Assembly (NCBI GenBank): GCA_965234545.1
Contig: OZ248348.1
Location: 1,674,001 to 1,738,000 of the forward strand
DNA: 64,000 nt
DNA from: Methylotenera sp965234545
GTDB taxonomy: Bacteria; Pseudomonadota; Gammaproteobacteria; Burkholderiales; Methylophilaceae
Direction of reading: 5' to 3'
Shown: in pieces, positions 26,244 through 34,996 of the stretch
How positions within the stretch are numbered: the stretch's first letter is position 1
Layout of the letters: every line of letters begins with the position of its first letter
Position numbers and translations under genes: made by a program
Notes under the pieces: model-generated
The model's input: only the letters and a program-made list of their open reading frames with translations
What the model was told of the DNA's origin: nothing
The model's database searches: none

Positions 26244-27563
26244 TTGGATAAATCTCAACAAATCCGTCAACAAATTGCCCAGCTTGTTGATGAGTATTCG
26301 GCTATTAAGTACACGCCCAAGGCATTTGAGCCAGGCGCAACGGTAATCCCACCATCAGGCAAGGTACTCGATGGCGACGAATTAAAAGCCATGGTAGAAG
26401 CATCGCTTGATGGCTGGTTAACCACCGGTCGTTTTAATGAAGCTTTTGAGAAGAAGCTGGCTAATTATTTGGGTGTGCGTTTCTTACTCACAACGAATTC
26501 AGGCTCGTCTGCAAACCTGCTAGCCTTTTCCGCATTAACCTCTGACAAGTTAGGCGATCGAGCAATCAAGCCTGGTGATGAAGTGATTGGGGTGGCAGCG
26601 GGCTTCCCAACCACAGTGAATCCTATTCTGCAGTTCGGCGCTGTGCCGGTATTTGTAGACATTGAAATGGTCACCCACAACATTGATGTCAGCAAAATTG
26701 AGGCGGCCATTAGCCCTAAAACAAAAGCCGTCATGCTAGCCCACTCGCTGGGCAATCCGTTTAATATTAAAGCCGTCATGGATATTTGCAAGAAGCACAA
26801 TTTATGGCTAATTGAAGACAATTGCGACGCCCTTGGTTCACGCTATAACGGTCAATTAACCGGGACGTTTGGCGACATTGGCACATTAAGTTTTTATCCA
26901 GCCCATCACATTACCATGGGTGAGGGTGGCGCTGTCTTTACTAATAATGCCAAGCTCAAAATGATTATTGAGTCATTCCGCGACTGGGGTCGAGATTGTT
27001 ACTGCCCAGGTGGAAAAGACAACACCTGTGGCAAGCGTTTCTGTTGGCAGTTGGGCGATCTTCCTGAAGGCTACGACCACAAGTACACTTACTCACATTT
27101 AGGCTACAACCTCAAAATTACGGATATGCAAGCGGCCTGTGGCTTGGCGCAGCTAGATAAGTTAGATGGTTTTGTGCAAGCGCGTAAAGACAATTTTAAA
27201 TACCTACATGACCGTCTTAAGTCCTGTGAGGAATTTTTAATCCTGCCAGAGGCAACCGAAAATAGCGACCCATCATGGTTTGGCTTTTTAATCACAATCA
27301 AACCAGAAGCGAATATTCGTCGCGTTGATTTACTTGAATACTTGGATCAAAACAAGATAGGTACACGCTTACTATTTGCCGGCAACTTAACACGTCAGCC
27401 TTACATGAAGGGCAAGAACTTCCGCGTGAGTGGTGAGCTAACCAATACGGATGTTGTAATGAATGACAGTTTCTGGATTGGGGTCTATCCAGGCCTAACA
27501 AAAGAGATGCTGGATTTTACAGTTGAAAAAATTGAGTCTTATTTAGGTGTGAATTTCGACTAA
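26244..27563 (+). CDS. rfbH: CDP-4-keto-6-deoxyglucose 3-dehydrase
   Basis: This PMP/[2Fe-2S] enzyme removes the 3-OH to give, with a reductase, CDP-4-keto-3,6-dideoxyglucose. It has 439 residues. The usual PLP lysine is replaced by His in FYPAHHITMGEGG, the mark of the E1 dehydrases. Iron-sulfur cysteines lie in DCYCPGGKDNTCGKRFC. It starts at TTG with AAGGA eight bases upstream. A nine-codon ORF (26222-26251) overlaps this start in another frame. The partner reductase (E3) is not in the window. Confidence 0.94.
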   Translation: MDKSQQIRQQIAQLVDEYSAIKYTPKAFEPGATVIPPSGKVLDGDELKAMVEASLDGWLTTGRFNEAFEKKLANYLGVRFLLTTNSGSSANLLAFSALTSDKLGDRAIKPGDEVIGVAAGFPTTVNPILQFGAVPVFVDIEMVTHNIDVSKIEAAISPKTKAVMLAHSLGNPFNIKAVMDICKKHNLWLIEDNCDALGSRYNGQLTGTFGDIGTLSFYPAHHITMGEGGAVFTNNAKLKMIIESFRDWGRDCYCPGGKDNTCGKRFCWQLGDLPEGYDHKYTYSHLGYNLKITDMQAACGLAQLDKLDGFVQARKDNFKYLHDRLKSCEEFLILPEATENSDPSWFGFLITIKPEANIRRVDLLEYLDQNKIGTRLLFAGNLTRQPYMKGKNFRVSGELTNTDVVMNDSFWIGVYPGLTKEMLDFTVEKIESYLGVNFD

Positions 27564-28261
27564 TGATCGGCGCCAAGAAAAAGTTATTGCTACTTGGAGC
27601 CAGTGGCTCCATTGGCCAGGCTATACGTCAAAAGTTTGTAGCACAGGCATGGGATGTGGTCGGCGTAACAAGAGGTGCGGTGTCTGAATCTTGCCAGATA
27701 TCTTGGAATCCCTTGGATAAAACATCTACCCTGCCTGCTGAACTAGGTCCTTTTGATGCCGTGTGCTGGGCGCAAGGCAGAAATATTAATGACAGCATTT
27801 ATAGCTTTAACGATGAGATTCATCGCGAAATGTACGAATCGAATGTATTGTATGTGCTTCATTCACTCAATTACTTGTTAAAAAATAATTTGTTAACTAA
27901 ACCATCAAGGTTATGTGTTATCAGCTCTATTTGGCAAGAGATTGCCCGCCAAAATAAACTGTCTTATTGCGTAAGCAAGTCAGCACTTAAAGGACTTATT
28001 TTATCATTAGCTAACGATATGGGCGTCGATGGGCATCTTGTTAATGCCATCCTCCCTGGCGCATTAGATACGCCTATGACACACCAGAATTTATCTGAAA
28101 AACAACTGGGTGCCATACTCAATTCAACTCAATTTGGCCGATTGCCAAGTTTGCAGGATGTTGCTAACGCAGCGTATTTCTTATGTTCAGATGAAAACAC
28201 TGGTATGACTGGCCAGTTTATTAAGGTTGATTTAGGTTACTCAGATGTCCGTATCATTTGA
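27563..28261 (+). CDS. SDR family oxidoreductase
   Basis: A classical short-chain dehydrogenase of 232 residues. The cofactor loop is LLGASGSIGQAI, the catalytic Ser is in VISSIWQEIA, and Tyr-Lys are in SYCVSKSAL. The start overlaps the rfbH stop by one base and the end overlaps the next gene by 17, so it belongs to the sugar pathway. It could reduce the 4-keto group or a ketone on a two-carbon branch, as YerF-type enzymes do. The order of steps is not evident. Confidence 0.82.
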   Translation: MIGAKKKLLLLGASGSIGQAIRQKFVAQAWDVVGVTRGAVSESCQISWNPLDKTSTLPAELGPFDAVCWAQGRNINDSIYSFNDEIHREMYESNVLYVLHSLNYLLKNNLLTKPSRLCVISSIWQEIARQNKLSYCVSKSALKGLILSLANDMGVDGHLVNAILPGALDTPMTHQNLSEKQLGAILNSTQFGRLPSLQDVANAAYFLCSDENTGMTGQFIKVDLGYSDVRII

Positions 28262-29333
28262 AATCCATTCAAGCACCAAGAGTTATCAAGTTGCTATTGT
28301 AAGTAAACAGCTTGAAAGCGGTCTATATGAGCCTAAGCAACATTTTGTCTTGGTAGACAAGCTGGTCCTTGATTTATACCCTTATCTAAAAACAGATCGC
28401 TTAATTGTGATTCCTGTCGCGGAAGAATCTAAAAGTTTGGAAACGGTGGCTTATGTGGTTGAGCAACTAAGGATACTTGGTGCAAACAGAAATAGCCATT
28501 TAATTGCTATCGGTGGCGGAATTATTCAAGACATTGCTACATTCACCTCGTCTATATTCATGCGCGGCATTACATGGGCCTACTACCCAACCACACTCCT
28601 AGGTATGGTCGATTCCTGTGTAGGGGGTAAATCATCGATCAATGTTGGGCAATTTAAAAACATTGCAGGTAATTTTTATCCTCCCGAAGACATATTAATT
28701 GATACGCATTTTTGCCACACCTTACAGCATCAAGACATCATCTCTGGGCTGTGTGAGGCAGTAAAAATTTGTTTTGCTGCAAGGGGAGAAAATTTTTCTA
28801 ATTACTTAGCCATGACTGATGAAAATGGTTTAGTGAAGGACAGCGATTTATCCAAGGCAATAGAACTTACCTTGTTGACCAAGAAAAAATTTATTGAAGA
28901 AGATGAGTTCGATACGGGTGTGAGGCTTCTATTAAATTTTGGACATACTTTTGGTCACGCAATTGAAGCGGCTGGTAACTTTTCGATAACGCATGGTGTG
29001 GCAGTTGGGCTGGGAATGCGAATCGCCCTCAAGGTGTCGAAAAATTTACAGCCGGAAAGTAGCAGTATCCATCGTGTGAAGCAGCTGGACGCTTATTTGC
29101 AAGTATTACTGAGTGGCGTTTCAGGCCTGCCTAAGGCTTTATCAGAAATATCGAAGGACGCATTTCTTGAAAAGTTTAAGTCTGATAAAAAACATACCGA
29201 GAATGAGTACGTGGTGATTATCCCTGATGCAAGTGGATACCTTCATCGGCACTTTGTGGCTAGAACCCAAGAGTTTGAGACGCTACTAGTCGCTTCGTTT
29301 GAATACCTAAAGGGATTGTATGAAGTACAGTGA
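28245..29333 (+). CDS. 3-dehydroquinate synthase-like sugar phosphate cyclase
   Basis: A 362-residue member of the DHQ synthase superfamily, distinct from the housekeeping aroB at 60217. NAD and phosphate motifs are AIGGGIIQDIATFTSSIFMRG and DSCVGGKSSINVGQFKN. The metal ligands look intact: Glu in GLCEAVK and His in NFGHTFGHAIE and THGVAVG. The last block has Val where AroB has Glu (LHGEAV). Placed inside an rfbFGH operon, it probably cyclises or rearranges a sugar-derived keto intermediate. Substrate unknown. Confidence 0.8.
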   Translation: MSVSFEIHSSTKSYQVAIVSKQLESGLYEPKQHFVLVDKLVLDLYPYLKTDRLIVIPVAEESKSLETVAYVVEQLRILGANRNSHLIAIGGGIIQDIATFTSSIFMRGITWAYYPTTLLGMVDSCVGGKSSINVGQFKNIAGNFYPPEDILIDTHFCHTLQHQDIISGLCEAVKICFAARGENFSNYLAMTDENGLVKDSDLSKAIELTLLTKKKFIEEDEFDTGVRLLLNFGHTFGHAIEAAGNFSITHGVAVGLGMRIALKVSKNLQPESSSIHRVKQLDAYLQVLLSGVSGLPKALSEISKDAFLEKFKSDKKHTENEYVVIIPDASGYLHRHFVARTQEFETLLVASFEYLKGLYEVQ

Positions 29334-31074
29334 TCAGGTTGCAGATTGGTTAATTCAACTGGGGTATACACACTGCTTTTATGTTGGAGGTGGCAACATC
29401 ATGCACTTGATTGATAGCCTAAGTAAAAAGCTCACTTGTGTGCCGGTTATTAATGAAGTGGCTGCAGGTATTGCTGCAGAGTATTTTAACGAAACTTCGA
29501 TTGGGACGAAAGCCCTAGCCATGGTTACTGCTGGTCCTGGTTTAACTAACATTGTGACTGCGGTTGCAGGTGCTTATCTGGAAAGTAGAGAGCTTCTTGT
29601 CATCGGTGGGCAGGTCAAAACCGAGGACTTGGCAAGGGGAGTTTTAAGACAACGTGGTATACAAGAAATTGATGGTGTATCCATCGTGCGACCCATCACC
29701 GTTAAATCTGTTTTGGTTGATGAGCCTATCAGTTTTGATGCGTTTAAATCCATAGTACTTCATGATGGCGTTTATCGACCAGGCCCAGTATTCATTGAAA
29801 TCCCAATTGATATTCAGGCTAGGGTGGTTGAATTCACCACTCCAAAGACTAATTACCTTGGAGCTGAATTGCCCAAAATATCACTCGATGATATTGCTGG
29901 GGTTGCAAATAAAATCAATCATGCAAAAAGACCTGCTATTTTGCTTGGTGGCGGCATAAATCGCCGGACTGCTAAACATCTTAAAGACAAGTTAAGCCAA
30001 CTGAGTATACCCATTCTCACCACCTGGAATGCAGCAGACAGAATTCCTTTTGATCAACATAATTACATGGGGCGCCCCAATACTTGGGGACAACGAAGTG
30101 CGAACTTAGTCATGCAACAAGCCGACTTATTAATTGCCGTTGGCACTAGGTTGGGCATGCAACAAACAGGGTTTAATTGGCAAAATTTTATTCCCAATGG
30201 CTATGTGATCCAGATTGATATTGATACGGCCGAGTTAGAAAAGGGCCACCCAAAAATTGACCTAGGACTTTTTGGGGATGCAAATACATTCCTTGAGGAT
30301 TTATTAGATCAAAAAATTGATGATCATTCAGAGTGGCTCAATTACGCCCGTAGCATCAGAAATGCCATCCCCTTAGTCGAGGATGTTAATAAGACGGCTA
30401 TTGGCTTCTTATCACCTTATCAGTTTGCCCAAATGCTATCGAATGTTTGTTCGGAGACCGACGTTGTCATTCCATGCAGCAGTGGCGGCGCATTCACCAT
30501 CATGATGCAGACCTTTGAACAAAAAGGCGATCAAAAAATTGTTACCAATAAAGGACTGGCATCCATGGGTTATGGGCTATCTGGTGCAATAGGAGCAGCC
30601 GTTGCAAACCCAAACGCTAGAACCGTGCTGGTTGAAGGTGACGGAGGGTTTTCCCAAAATCTGCAAGAGATAGGTACGGCGGCCATTAATGAACTGAATC
30701 TTAAAATTTTTATTTTTGATGACTCTGGCTATGCATCAATCAGGGCTACACAAAGAAATTACTTCGGCGGGTCATACGTTGGTTGTGACCGTTCAACCGG
30801 CTTGGGATTGCCTAATTGGGAAAAGTTATTTGCTGCTTGGGATGTGCCAGTAATGCGCTTGGATAAAGATTTTACTAAGGATGACAATTTTAGGGCTATG
30901 TTTGATAGTGGCGGATTAGCAGCATTTATTGTTCCAGTTGATCCTGAGCAGACATACTTTCCAAAAATTACCAGCCGCATTACTGAAAATGGATCGATGG
31001 AATCCAATCCACTGCATAAAATGACACCGGATTTATCGGAAGAGCAATACTTAAAAGTATCTAAGTATCTTTAA
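29320..31074 (+). CDS. thiamine-pyrophosphate enzyme, acetolactate-synthase-like (possible YerE-type)
   Basis: A 584-residue three-domain TPP enzyme. The N-terminal domain has the catalytic Glu in VINEVAAGIAAEYF. The middle domain (190-320) has HAKRPAILLGGGINR. The C-terminal PP domain has GDGGFSQNLQEIGTAAINEL, with Asp-Asp in place of the usual Asn-Asn near DDSGY. Next to rfbFGH this recalls YerE of yersiniose synthesis, which couples pyruvate-derived acetaldehyde to CDP-4-keto-3,6-dideoxyglucose. The acyl donor and acceptor here are unproved. The start overlaps the cyclase gene by 14 bases. Confidence 0.8.
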   Translation: MKYSDQVADWLIQLGYTHCFYVGGGNIMHLIDSLSKKLTCVPVINEVAAGIAAEYFNETSIGTKALAMVTAGPGLTNIVTAVAGAYLESRELLVIGGQVKTEDLARGVLRQRGIQEIDGVSIVRPITVKSVLVDEPISFDAFKSIVLHDGVYRPGPVFIEIPIDIQARVVEFTTPKTNYLGAELPKISLDDIAGVANKINHAKRPAILLGGGINRRTAKHLKDKLSQLSIPILTTWNAADRIPFDQHNYMGRPNTWGQRSANLVMQQADLLIAVGTRLGMQQTGFNWQNFIPNGYVIQIDIDTAELEKGHPKIDLGLFGDANTFLEDLLDQKIDDHSEWLNYARSIRNAIPLVEDVNKTAIGFLSPYQFAQMLSNVCSETDVVIPCSSGGAFTIMMQTFEQKGDQKIVTNKGLASMGYGLSGAIGAAVANPNARTVLVEGDGGFSQNLQEIGTAAINELNLKIFIFDDSGYASIRATQRNYFGGSYVGCDRSTGLGLPNWEKLFAAWDVPVMRLDKDFTKDDNFRAMFDSGGLAAFIVPVDPEQTYFPKITSRITENGSMESNPLHKMTPDLSEEQYLKVSKYL

Positions 31075-31098
31075 GCGACTAATAACAGAGAGATAAAA

Positions 31099-31890
31099 AT
31101 GAATTTACGTGAAAAACAGATGCTTGATATCTTAAAGAAATTAAAGCAAGAATCTGGAGCATTAGCGGTCAAGGCTGAGTTTGAGGCTGAAGGCACCCGT
31201 ATTGATGAGCTGCTTAGATTAATTGAAATAGCACGTAAGGCTGATTTGAATGTCGCCCTTAAAATTGGAGGCTGTGAAGCCATCAGGGATTTGATTGAGA
31301 GCAAGCAACTTGGGGTTGAATACATTATTGCACCCATGGTTGAAACCCCTTATGCATTATCTAAATTTATTGATGCAAAGAATAAGGTTTATGAGCCTAT
31401 CGAGCAGGAAGACACAGCCTTTTTGTTTAACGTTGAAACAATCACAGCATTTAATCATATCGAGGAAATGGCCAAGCTTGCCTCTGCAAAGAATGGCTTA
31501 GATGGACTGGTATTTGGACGAGTGGATTTCTGTGGATCGATGGGTTGGGATCGCTTAGATATCAACACTGATAAAGTGACCGACTACTGTGTTAAAGCAG
31601 GGCATTATTGTCATGAGGCTGGCATCGATATGGTCGTTGGCGGGGCCGTTTCAATTGATGCATTAAACATGCTAAAGCGCATCAAAAAAACAAACTTAAC
31701 GCGTTTTGAAACGCGCAAAGTGATCTTTAATTCAAATGCGATTGATAGCCCTTCGATTGAAGCTGGATTATTGGATGCAGTAAAGTTCGAGATGCTGTGG
31801 CTTATGAATAAGCGTGATTATTATTCGATGATTATGAAAGAAGACGATGCTCGTATAGCTATGCTGGAAGCGCGTTGGAAAGTTCTATAA
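31099..31890 (+). CDS. HpcH/HpaI aldolase / citrate lyase family protein
   Basis: A 263-residue TIM-barrel metal-dependent aldolase. Metal-binding Glu and Asp are expected in IAPMVETPYALSKF and GRVDFCGSMGWDR, with the Arg-bearing loop near KAEFEAEGTRIDELL. Members cleave or form C-C bonds with pyruvate or acetyl-CoA-type donors. In this operon a carbon-carbon-forming step on a sugar or on its side-chain precursor is plausible. The gap to the TPP gene is 24 bases and to the next gene 7. Confidence 0.8.
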   Translation: MNLREKQMLDILKKLKQESGALAVKAEFEAEGTRIDELLRLIEIARKADLNVALKIGGCEAIRDLIESKQLGVEYIIAPMVETPYALSKFIDAKNKVYEPIEQEDTAFLFNVETITAFNHIEEMAKLASAKNGLDGLVFGRVDFCGSMGWDRLDINTDKVTDYCVKAGHYCHEAGIDMVVGGAVSIDALNMLKRIKKTNLTRFETRKVIFNSNAIDSPSIEAGLLDAVKFEMLWLMNKRDYYSMIMKEDDARIAMLEARWKVL

Positions 31891-31897
31891 ATCATAA

Positions 31898-32845
31898 ATG
31901 AAAACATTGCTTGTTATAGGAGGCTCTGGATTTTTTGGAAAGTCTATCTTAGACGCATTTTCTAGGAATCTATTGGCGCCATGGCATATAAGTAAAGTCA
32001 TAGTGATGTCAAGGAGTGCCAACAAACTTCTTCAAGATACTCCCGGTTTAGTTGGCCCAAATGTTGAGCTTTATTCTGCTGACATTACAAATACAGATTG
32101 TTTGCCGTTCGCTGACTATGTTATTCATGCTGCAGCATCGACTAACGTTAGAAACTATTTATCAAGTCCAGAAGATGAGAAAAAGAATATACAAGCAGGC
32201 ACATACCATTATTGTGATTTAGCAAAAATACACCATACTAATAGTAAAATCGTTTATGTCAGTTCCGGAGCGGTTTATGGTGTTCAGCCAACTAATATAG
32301 ATGAAATTGAAGAGTCATTTGTAGGCGATCTCTCTAAAATGGCTCCCGGAAAACTAGATTATGCTGTTGCAAAACAAGATGCCGAAAGGGCAATCATCGA
32401 TTTGGGCTGCATGGGATTAAATGTGAGTATTGCCAGATGCTTTGCCTTTGTTGGAAAATACTTACCGCGAGACCAACATTTTGCAATAGGTAACTTCATT
32501 GATGATGTGATTAACAAACGGCCAATTGCAGTAAAAGCAAACCATCAAGTTTACCGCAGTTATATGTACGCTGATGACCTTGTGGAATGGCTAATGACCA
32601 TTGCTGATGATGCTTCACCAAAATGTCCAATTTACAATGTTGGGTCAAATCAAGCCGTTCTTGTTAGTGATCTAGCTAAACTATTAGCCGATACTTATCA
32701 CGTCCAAGCAGAAATTCCTCAAATCGCTAATTCCAATATTGATCGCTATATACCCTCAATTAAAAAGGCTCAAAAAGGGCTCGGGCTACTTTTAAAATAT
32801 AGGCTTACAGAATCAATTAACGAGACAATTAAAAATCTTTTATGA
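31898..32845 (+). CDS. NAD-dependent epimerase/dehydratase family protein
   Basis: An extended SDR of 315 residues. Its cofactor loop is VIGGSGFFGKSIL and the catalytic pair is in LDYAVAKQDAERA. CFAFVGKYLPRDQHFAIGNF and VYRSYMYADDLVEWL are typical of nucleotide-sugar reductases and epimerases such as RfbJ/CDP-abequose synthase. It may be the final ketoreductase that fixes the sugar, but specificity cannot be read. It is the last pathway gene before the kinase-like copy C. Confidence 0.8.
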   Translation: MKTLLVIGGSGFFGKSILDAFSRNLLAPWHISKVIVMSRSANKLLQDTPGLVGPNVELYSADITNTDCLPFADYVIHAAASTNVRNYLSSPEDEKKNIQAGTYHYCDLAKIHHTNSKIVYVSSGAVYGVQPTNIDEIEESFVGDLSKMAPGKLDYAVAKQDAERAIIDLGCMGLNVSIARCFAFVGKYLPRDQHFAIGNFIDDVINKRPIAVKANHQVYRSYMYADDLVEWLMTIADDASPKCPIYNVGSNQAVLVSDLAKLLADTYHVQAEIPQIANSNIDRYIPSIKKAQKGLGLLLKYRLTESINETIKNLL

Positions 32846-32868
32846 AACATATGGTTAATTAGTAAAAA

Positions 32869-33594
32869 ATGAATAAAAATAAATCAAACTTAGCCCCGCT
32901 CATTGCCATTATTGGCTGCGATGGCTCAGGCAAATCAACCGTTAGCGCCGCCATTCTTGATTGGGTGCAAGGCTATGGCCCTGCCGTGGCCGCGCATTTG
33001 GGTAAGCAGATGGGCAACATAGGCCGCACCATTGCTAGCTTGCCGCTAATCGGCAAGTTTCTGGATCAATTCATAGTCCGAAAAACCAAAAACACACAGA
33101 TCCAGCGTGAAAAGAAGACCCCAGGCTTATTTGTGGCATTTGTCCTGTATGCGTTTTCACTGCGCAGGTTGCGCCGCTTTAAACAAATGATGGCGCAGCG
33201 TAAACAAGGCTTTATCGTTGTCACCGACCGCTACCCGCAATTGGAATTTCCTGGTTCATACGATGGCACCGGCCTATCGATTACTGCGCCGGGTAATTTT
33301 TTAGTGCGTTGGTTGGCTAAGCGCGAGCGCGCCCAATGCGAATGGATGACCAGCTTTAGGCCGGATTTAGTGATACGCCTGAATGTTGATTTGGACACGG
33401 CATGCGCCCGTAAGCCTGACCACAGGCGAGAACTGTTACGCGACAAAATCGCCATCACCCCGCAATTGACCTTTAACGGCGCCCCCATCGTTGAAATTGA
33501 CAGCAGCCAAGCCTTGCCTAAGGTGATAGAGCAAACTAAAGCTGCCGTGGCTAAAACCATGGCGGCGCGTGGTTACACTCAAACCTACAATTAG
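32869..33594 (+). CDS. thymidylate-kinase-like P-loop protein, copy C
   Basis: A 241-residue paralogue of copies A and B: GCDGSGKST, TDRYPQLEFPGSYDGTG, IRLNVDLDTACARKPDH, LTFNGAPIVEID. Unlike A and B it is in rightward orientation and ends the glycan operon. The island thus has members of this family at both ends. Its substrate is unknown. A role in phosphorylating a sugar, nucleotide or lipid carrier would fit the location. Confidence 0.73.
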   Translation: MNKNKSNLAPLIAIIGCDGSGKSTVSAAILDWVQGYGPAVAAHLGKQMGNIGRTIASLPLIGKFLDQFIVRKTKNTQIQREKKTPGLFVAFVLYAFSLRRLRRFKQMMAQRKQGFIVVTDRYPQLEFPGSYDGTGLSITAPGNFLVRWLAKRERAQCEWMTSFRPDLVIRLNVDLDTACARKPDHRRELLRDKIAITPQLTFNGAPIVEIDSSQALPKVIEQTKAAVAKTMAARGYTQTYN

Positions 33595-33601
33595 TTTAGT
33601 C

Positions 33602-33623
33602 GGAGCGCTATTTATTGCGCTCC
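33602..33623. terminator. hairpin between copy C and PAP2 gene
   Basis: GGAGCGC, an 8-base AT loop and GCGCTCC. It overlaps the end of the leftward PAP2 gene and follows copy C by 8 bases. There is no T-tract, so terminator function is only probable. Confidence 0.45.
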
Positions 33624-34309
33624 TTCATCGACTTCAAGGCTTCCGGCCAGTAATGCTTGGCGACGATCACCCACAAACCCAACCAACTGTAAGCCATAAT
33701 CCAACTGGCTAATACATCGCTAGGCCAATGCACGCCCAGGGCGATACGCGACAAGCCGATGGCCAAAGAAGACATTAAGGCAAAGCCGTATAGACCCCAC
33801 TGCGCGCTGCGCTGCTTTAAAAGTGGCGCCAACACCAAGGCCAAGGTGAGGTAAAACAAGGTGCTGTTTAAGGCGTGGCCACTGGGAAAACTCATGGAAG
33901 TGACCTGATCTAAATGCGCCACCAGCTGCGGCCTAGGTCTTGCCACCCAAGCTTTAATCAAAGTAGACAGACTAATCCCGCTGAGCAACACGCCCGTGAC
34001 AAACAGCGCACTTTGCCAACGGCGTAGCCATAACAGGACGGTGATACCTAAGCCTGCAGCAAGCAAGCGCGGTGCGGTGTCACCTAGCCAACTGATAGAT
34101 AACCAAAATGGCGTAACCCACGACGGCCCGGCCAACTTGGCATGGTCTTGGCCATCACGAAACCACAATAAGATGGCATTATCCAGACTCAGTGGCCCGT
34201 ATTGCTTTAAGGCCACACCGCATGCGCTGACTGTCAGCACTAACAGGATTAAGGGCAGCATCCGATAAAGTGGATAAACCAAGCTATGAAGACGGTCGTT
34301 TAATCGCAT
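33608..34309 (-). CDS. PAP2 family membrane phosphatase
   Basis: A polytopic protein of 233 residues with the three phosphatase motifs in order: KAWVARPRP, SFPSGHALNST and SRIALGVHWPSDV. PAP2 enzymes of this kind dephosphorylate lipid phosphates such as undecaprenyl pyrophosphate, phosphatidate or lipid A. With ceramide genes in the window, a sphingolipid phosphatase is also conceivable. The substrate is not determined. Confidence 0.87.
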   Translation of the reverse strand: MRLNDRLHSLVYPLYRMLPLILLVLTVSACGVALKQYGPLSLDNAILLWFRDGQDHAKLAGPSWVTPFWLSISWLGDTAPRLLAAGLGITVLLWLRRWQSALFVTGVLLSGISLSTLIKAWVARPRPQLVAHLDQVTSMSFPSGHALNSTLFYLTLALVLAPLLKQRSAQWGLYGFALMSSLAIGLSRIALGVHWPSDVLASWIMAYSWLGLWVIVAKHYWPEALKSMKERNK

Positions 34310-34444
34310 ACAGCATTCCTAAAATAAGCTTAACTACTTAGCACATGTATTGCTGGCCACGCACTATTGGGCGTAGTATTCCATAGCAGAACCGGTGCCA
34401 CAAGGTTGGCCGATTGCTGCAATTTATTCTTCAAGGAGCACGCC

Positions 34445-34987
34445 ATGAAATCGCGTATTTTAGTCACGGCATTATCATTAAGCATGCTTAGCAGCCCTGC
34501 TGCATACGCCGTCAGTAATAATACTTGGGCGGACATCAGTGATGTTGGCGTGTTTGCCTTGGCTGGCAGCGCATTGGTCGTGCCCGTGGTGCGTGACGAT
34601 TGGGAAGGCGCACGCCAAGCTGCCTTAAGCCTTGGCACTGCAGAAGGCATCGCGCTGTTAGGCAAAGCCACCATCCACGAACAGCGGCCAGATCAAAGTG
34701 ATAACAACAGTTTCCCATCTGGCCATTCTGCGCTTGCGTTTGCCTCCGCTACCACGATGTATAAACGTTATGGCTGGGAAGTAGGTGTGCCCGCTTACGC
34801 GCTGGCCACCTTAACCGCATCGGCGCGCGTGGCCGCTAGAAAACACCACTGGTACGATGCCCTTGCCGGTGCCGCCATAGGCAGCAGCAGCGGCTGGTTT
34901 TTTACCGATGCTTTCAACAACAAAGTGCAGCTTATTCCTTGGGCCGACAGCAAGGGTGCAGGCATAGAAGCCACGGTGGCTTGGTAA
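34445..34987 (+). CDS. PAP2 family periplasmic phosphatase
   Basis: A 180-residue protein with an export signal (MKSRILVTALSLSMLSSPAAYA) and motifs HEQRPDQS, SFPSGHSALAFA and ARKHHWYDALAGA. The central domain has few membrane helices. It is divergent from the other PAP2 gene (135 bases apart). AAGGAG lies seven bases before ATG 34445, which rules out the longer frame from 34367. Confidence 0.85.
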   Translation: MKSRILVTALSLSMLSSPAAYAVSNNTWADISDVGVFALAGSALVVPVVRDDWEGARQAALSLGTAEGIALLGKATIHEQRPDQSDNNSFPSGHSALAFASATTMYKRYGWEVGVPAYALATLTASARVAARKHHWYDALAGAAIGSSSGWFFTDAFNNKVQLIPWADSKGAGIEATVAW

Positions 34988-34996
34988 AAAGCCAGT

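Noticed and set aside
28245..29333. Simple duplicate of aroB
   Set aside because: Sequence and context differ strongly from the housekeeping copy, and it is embedded in a nucleotide-sugar operon.
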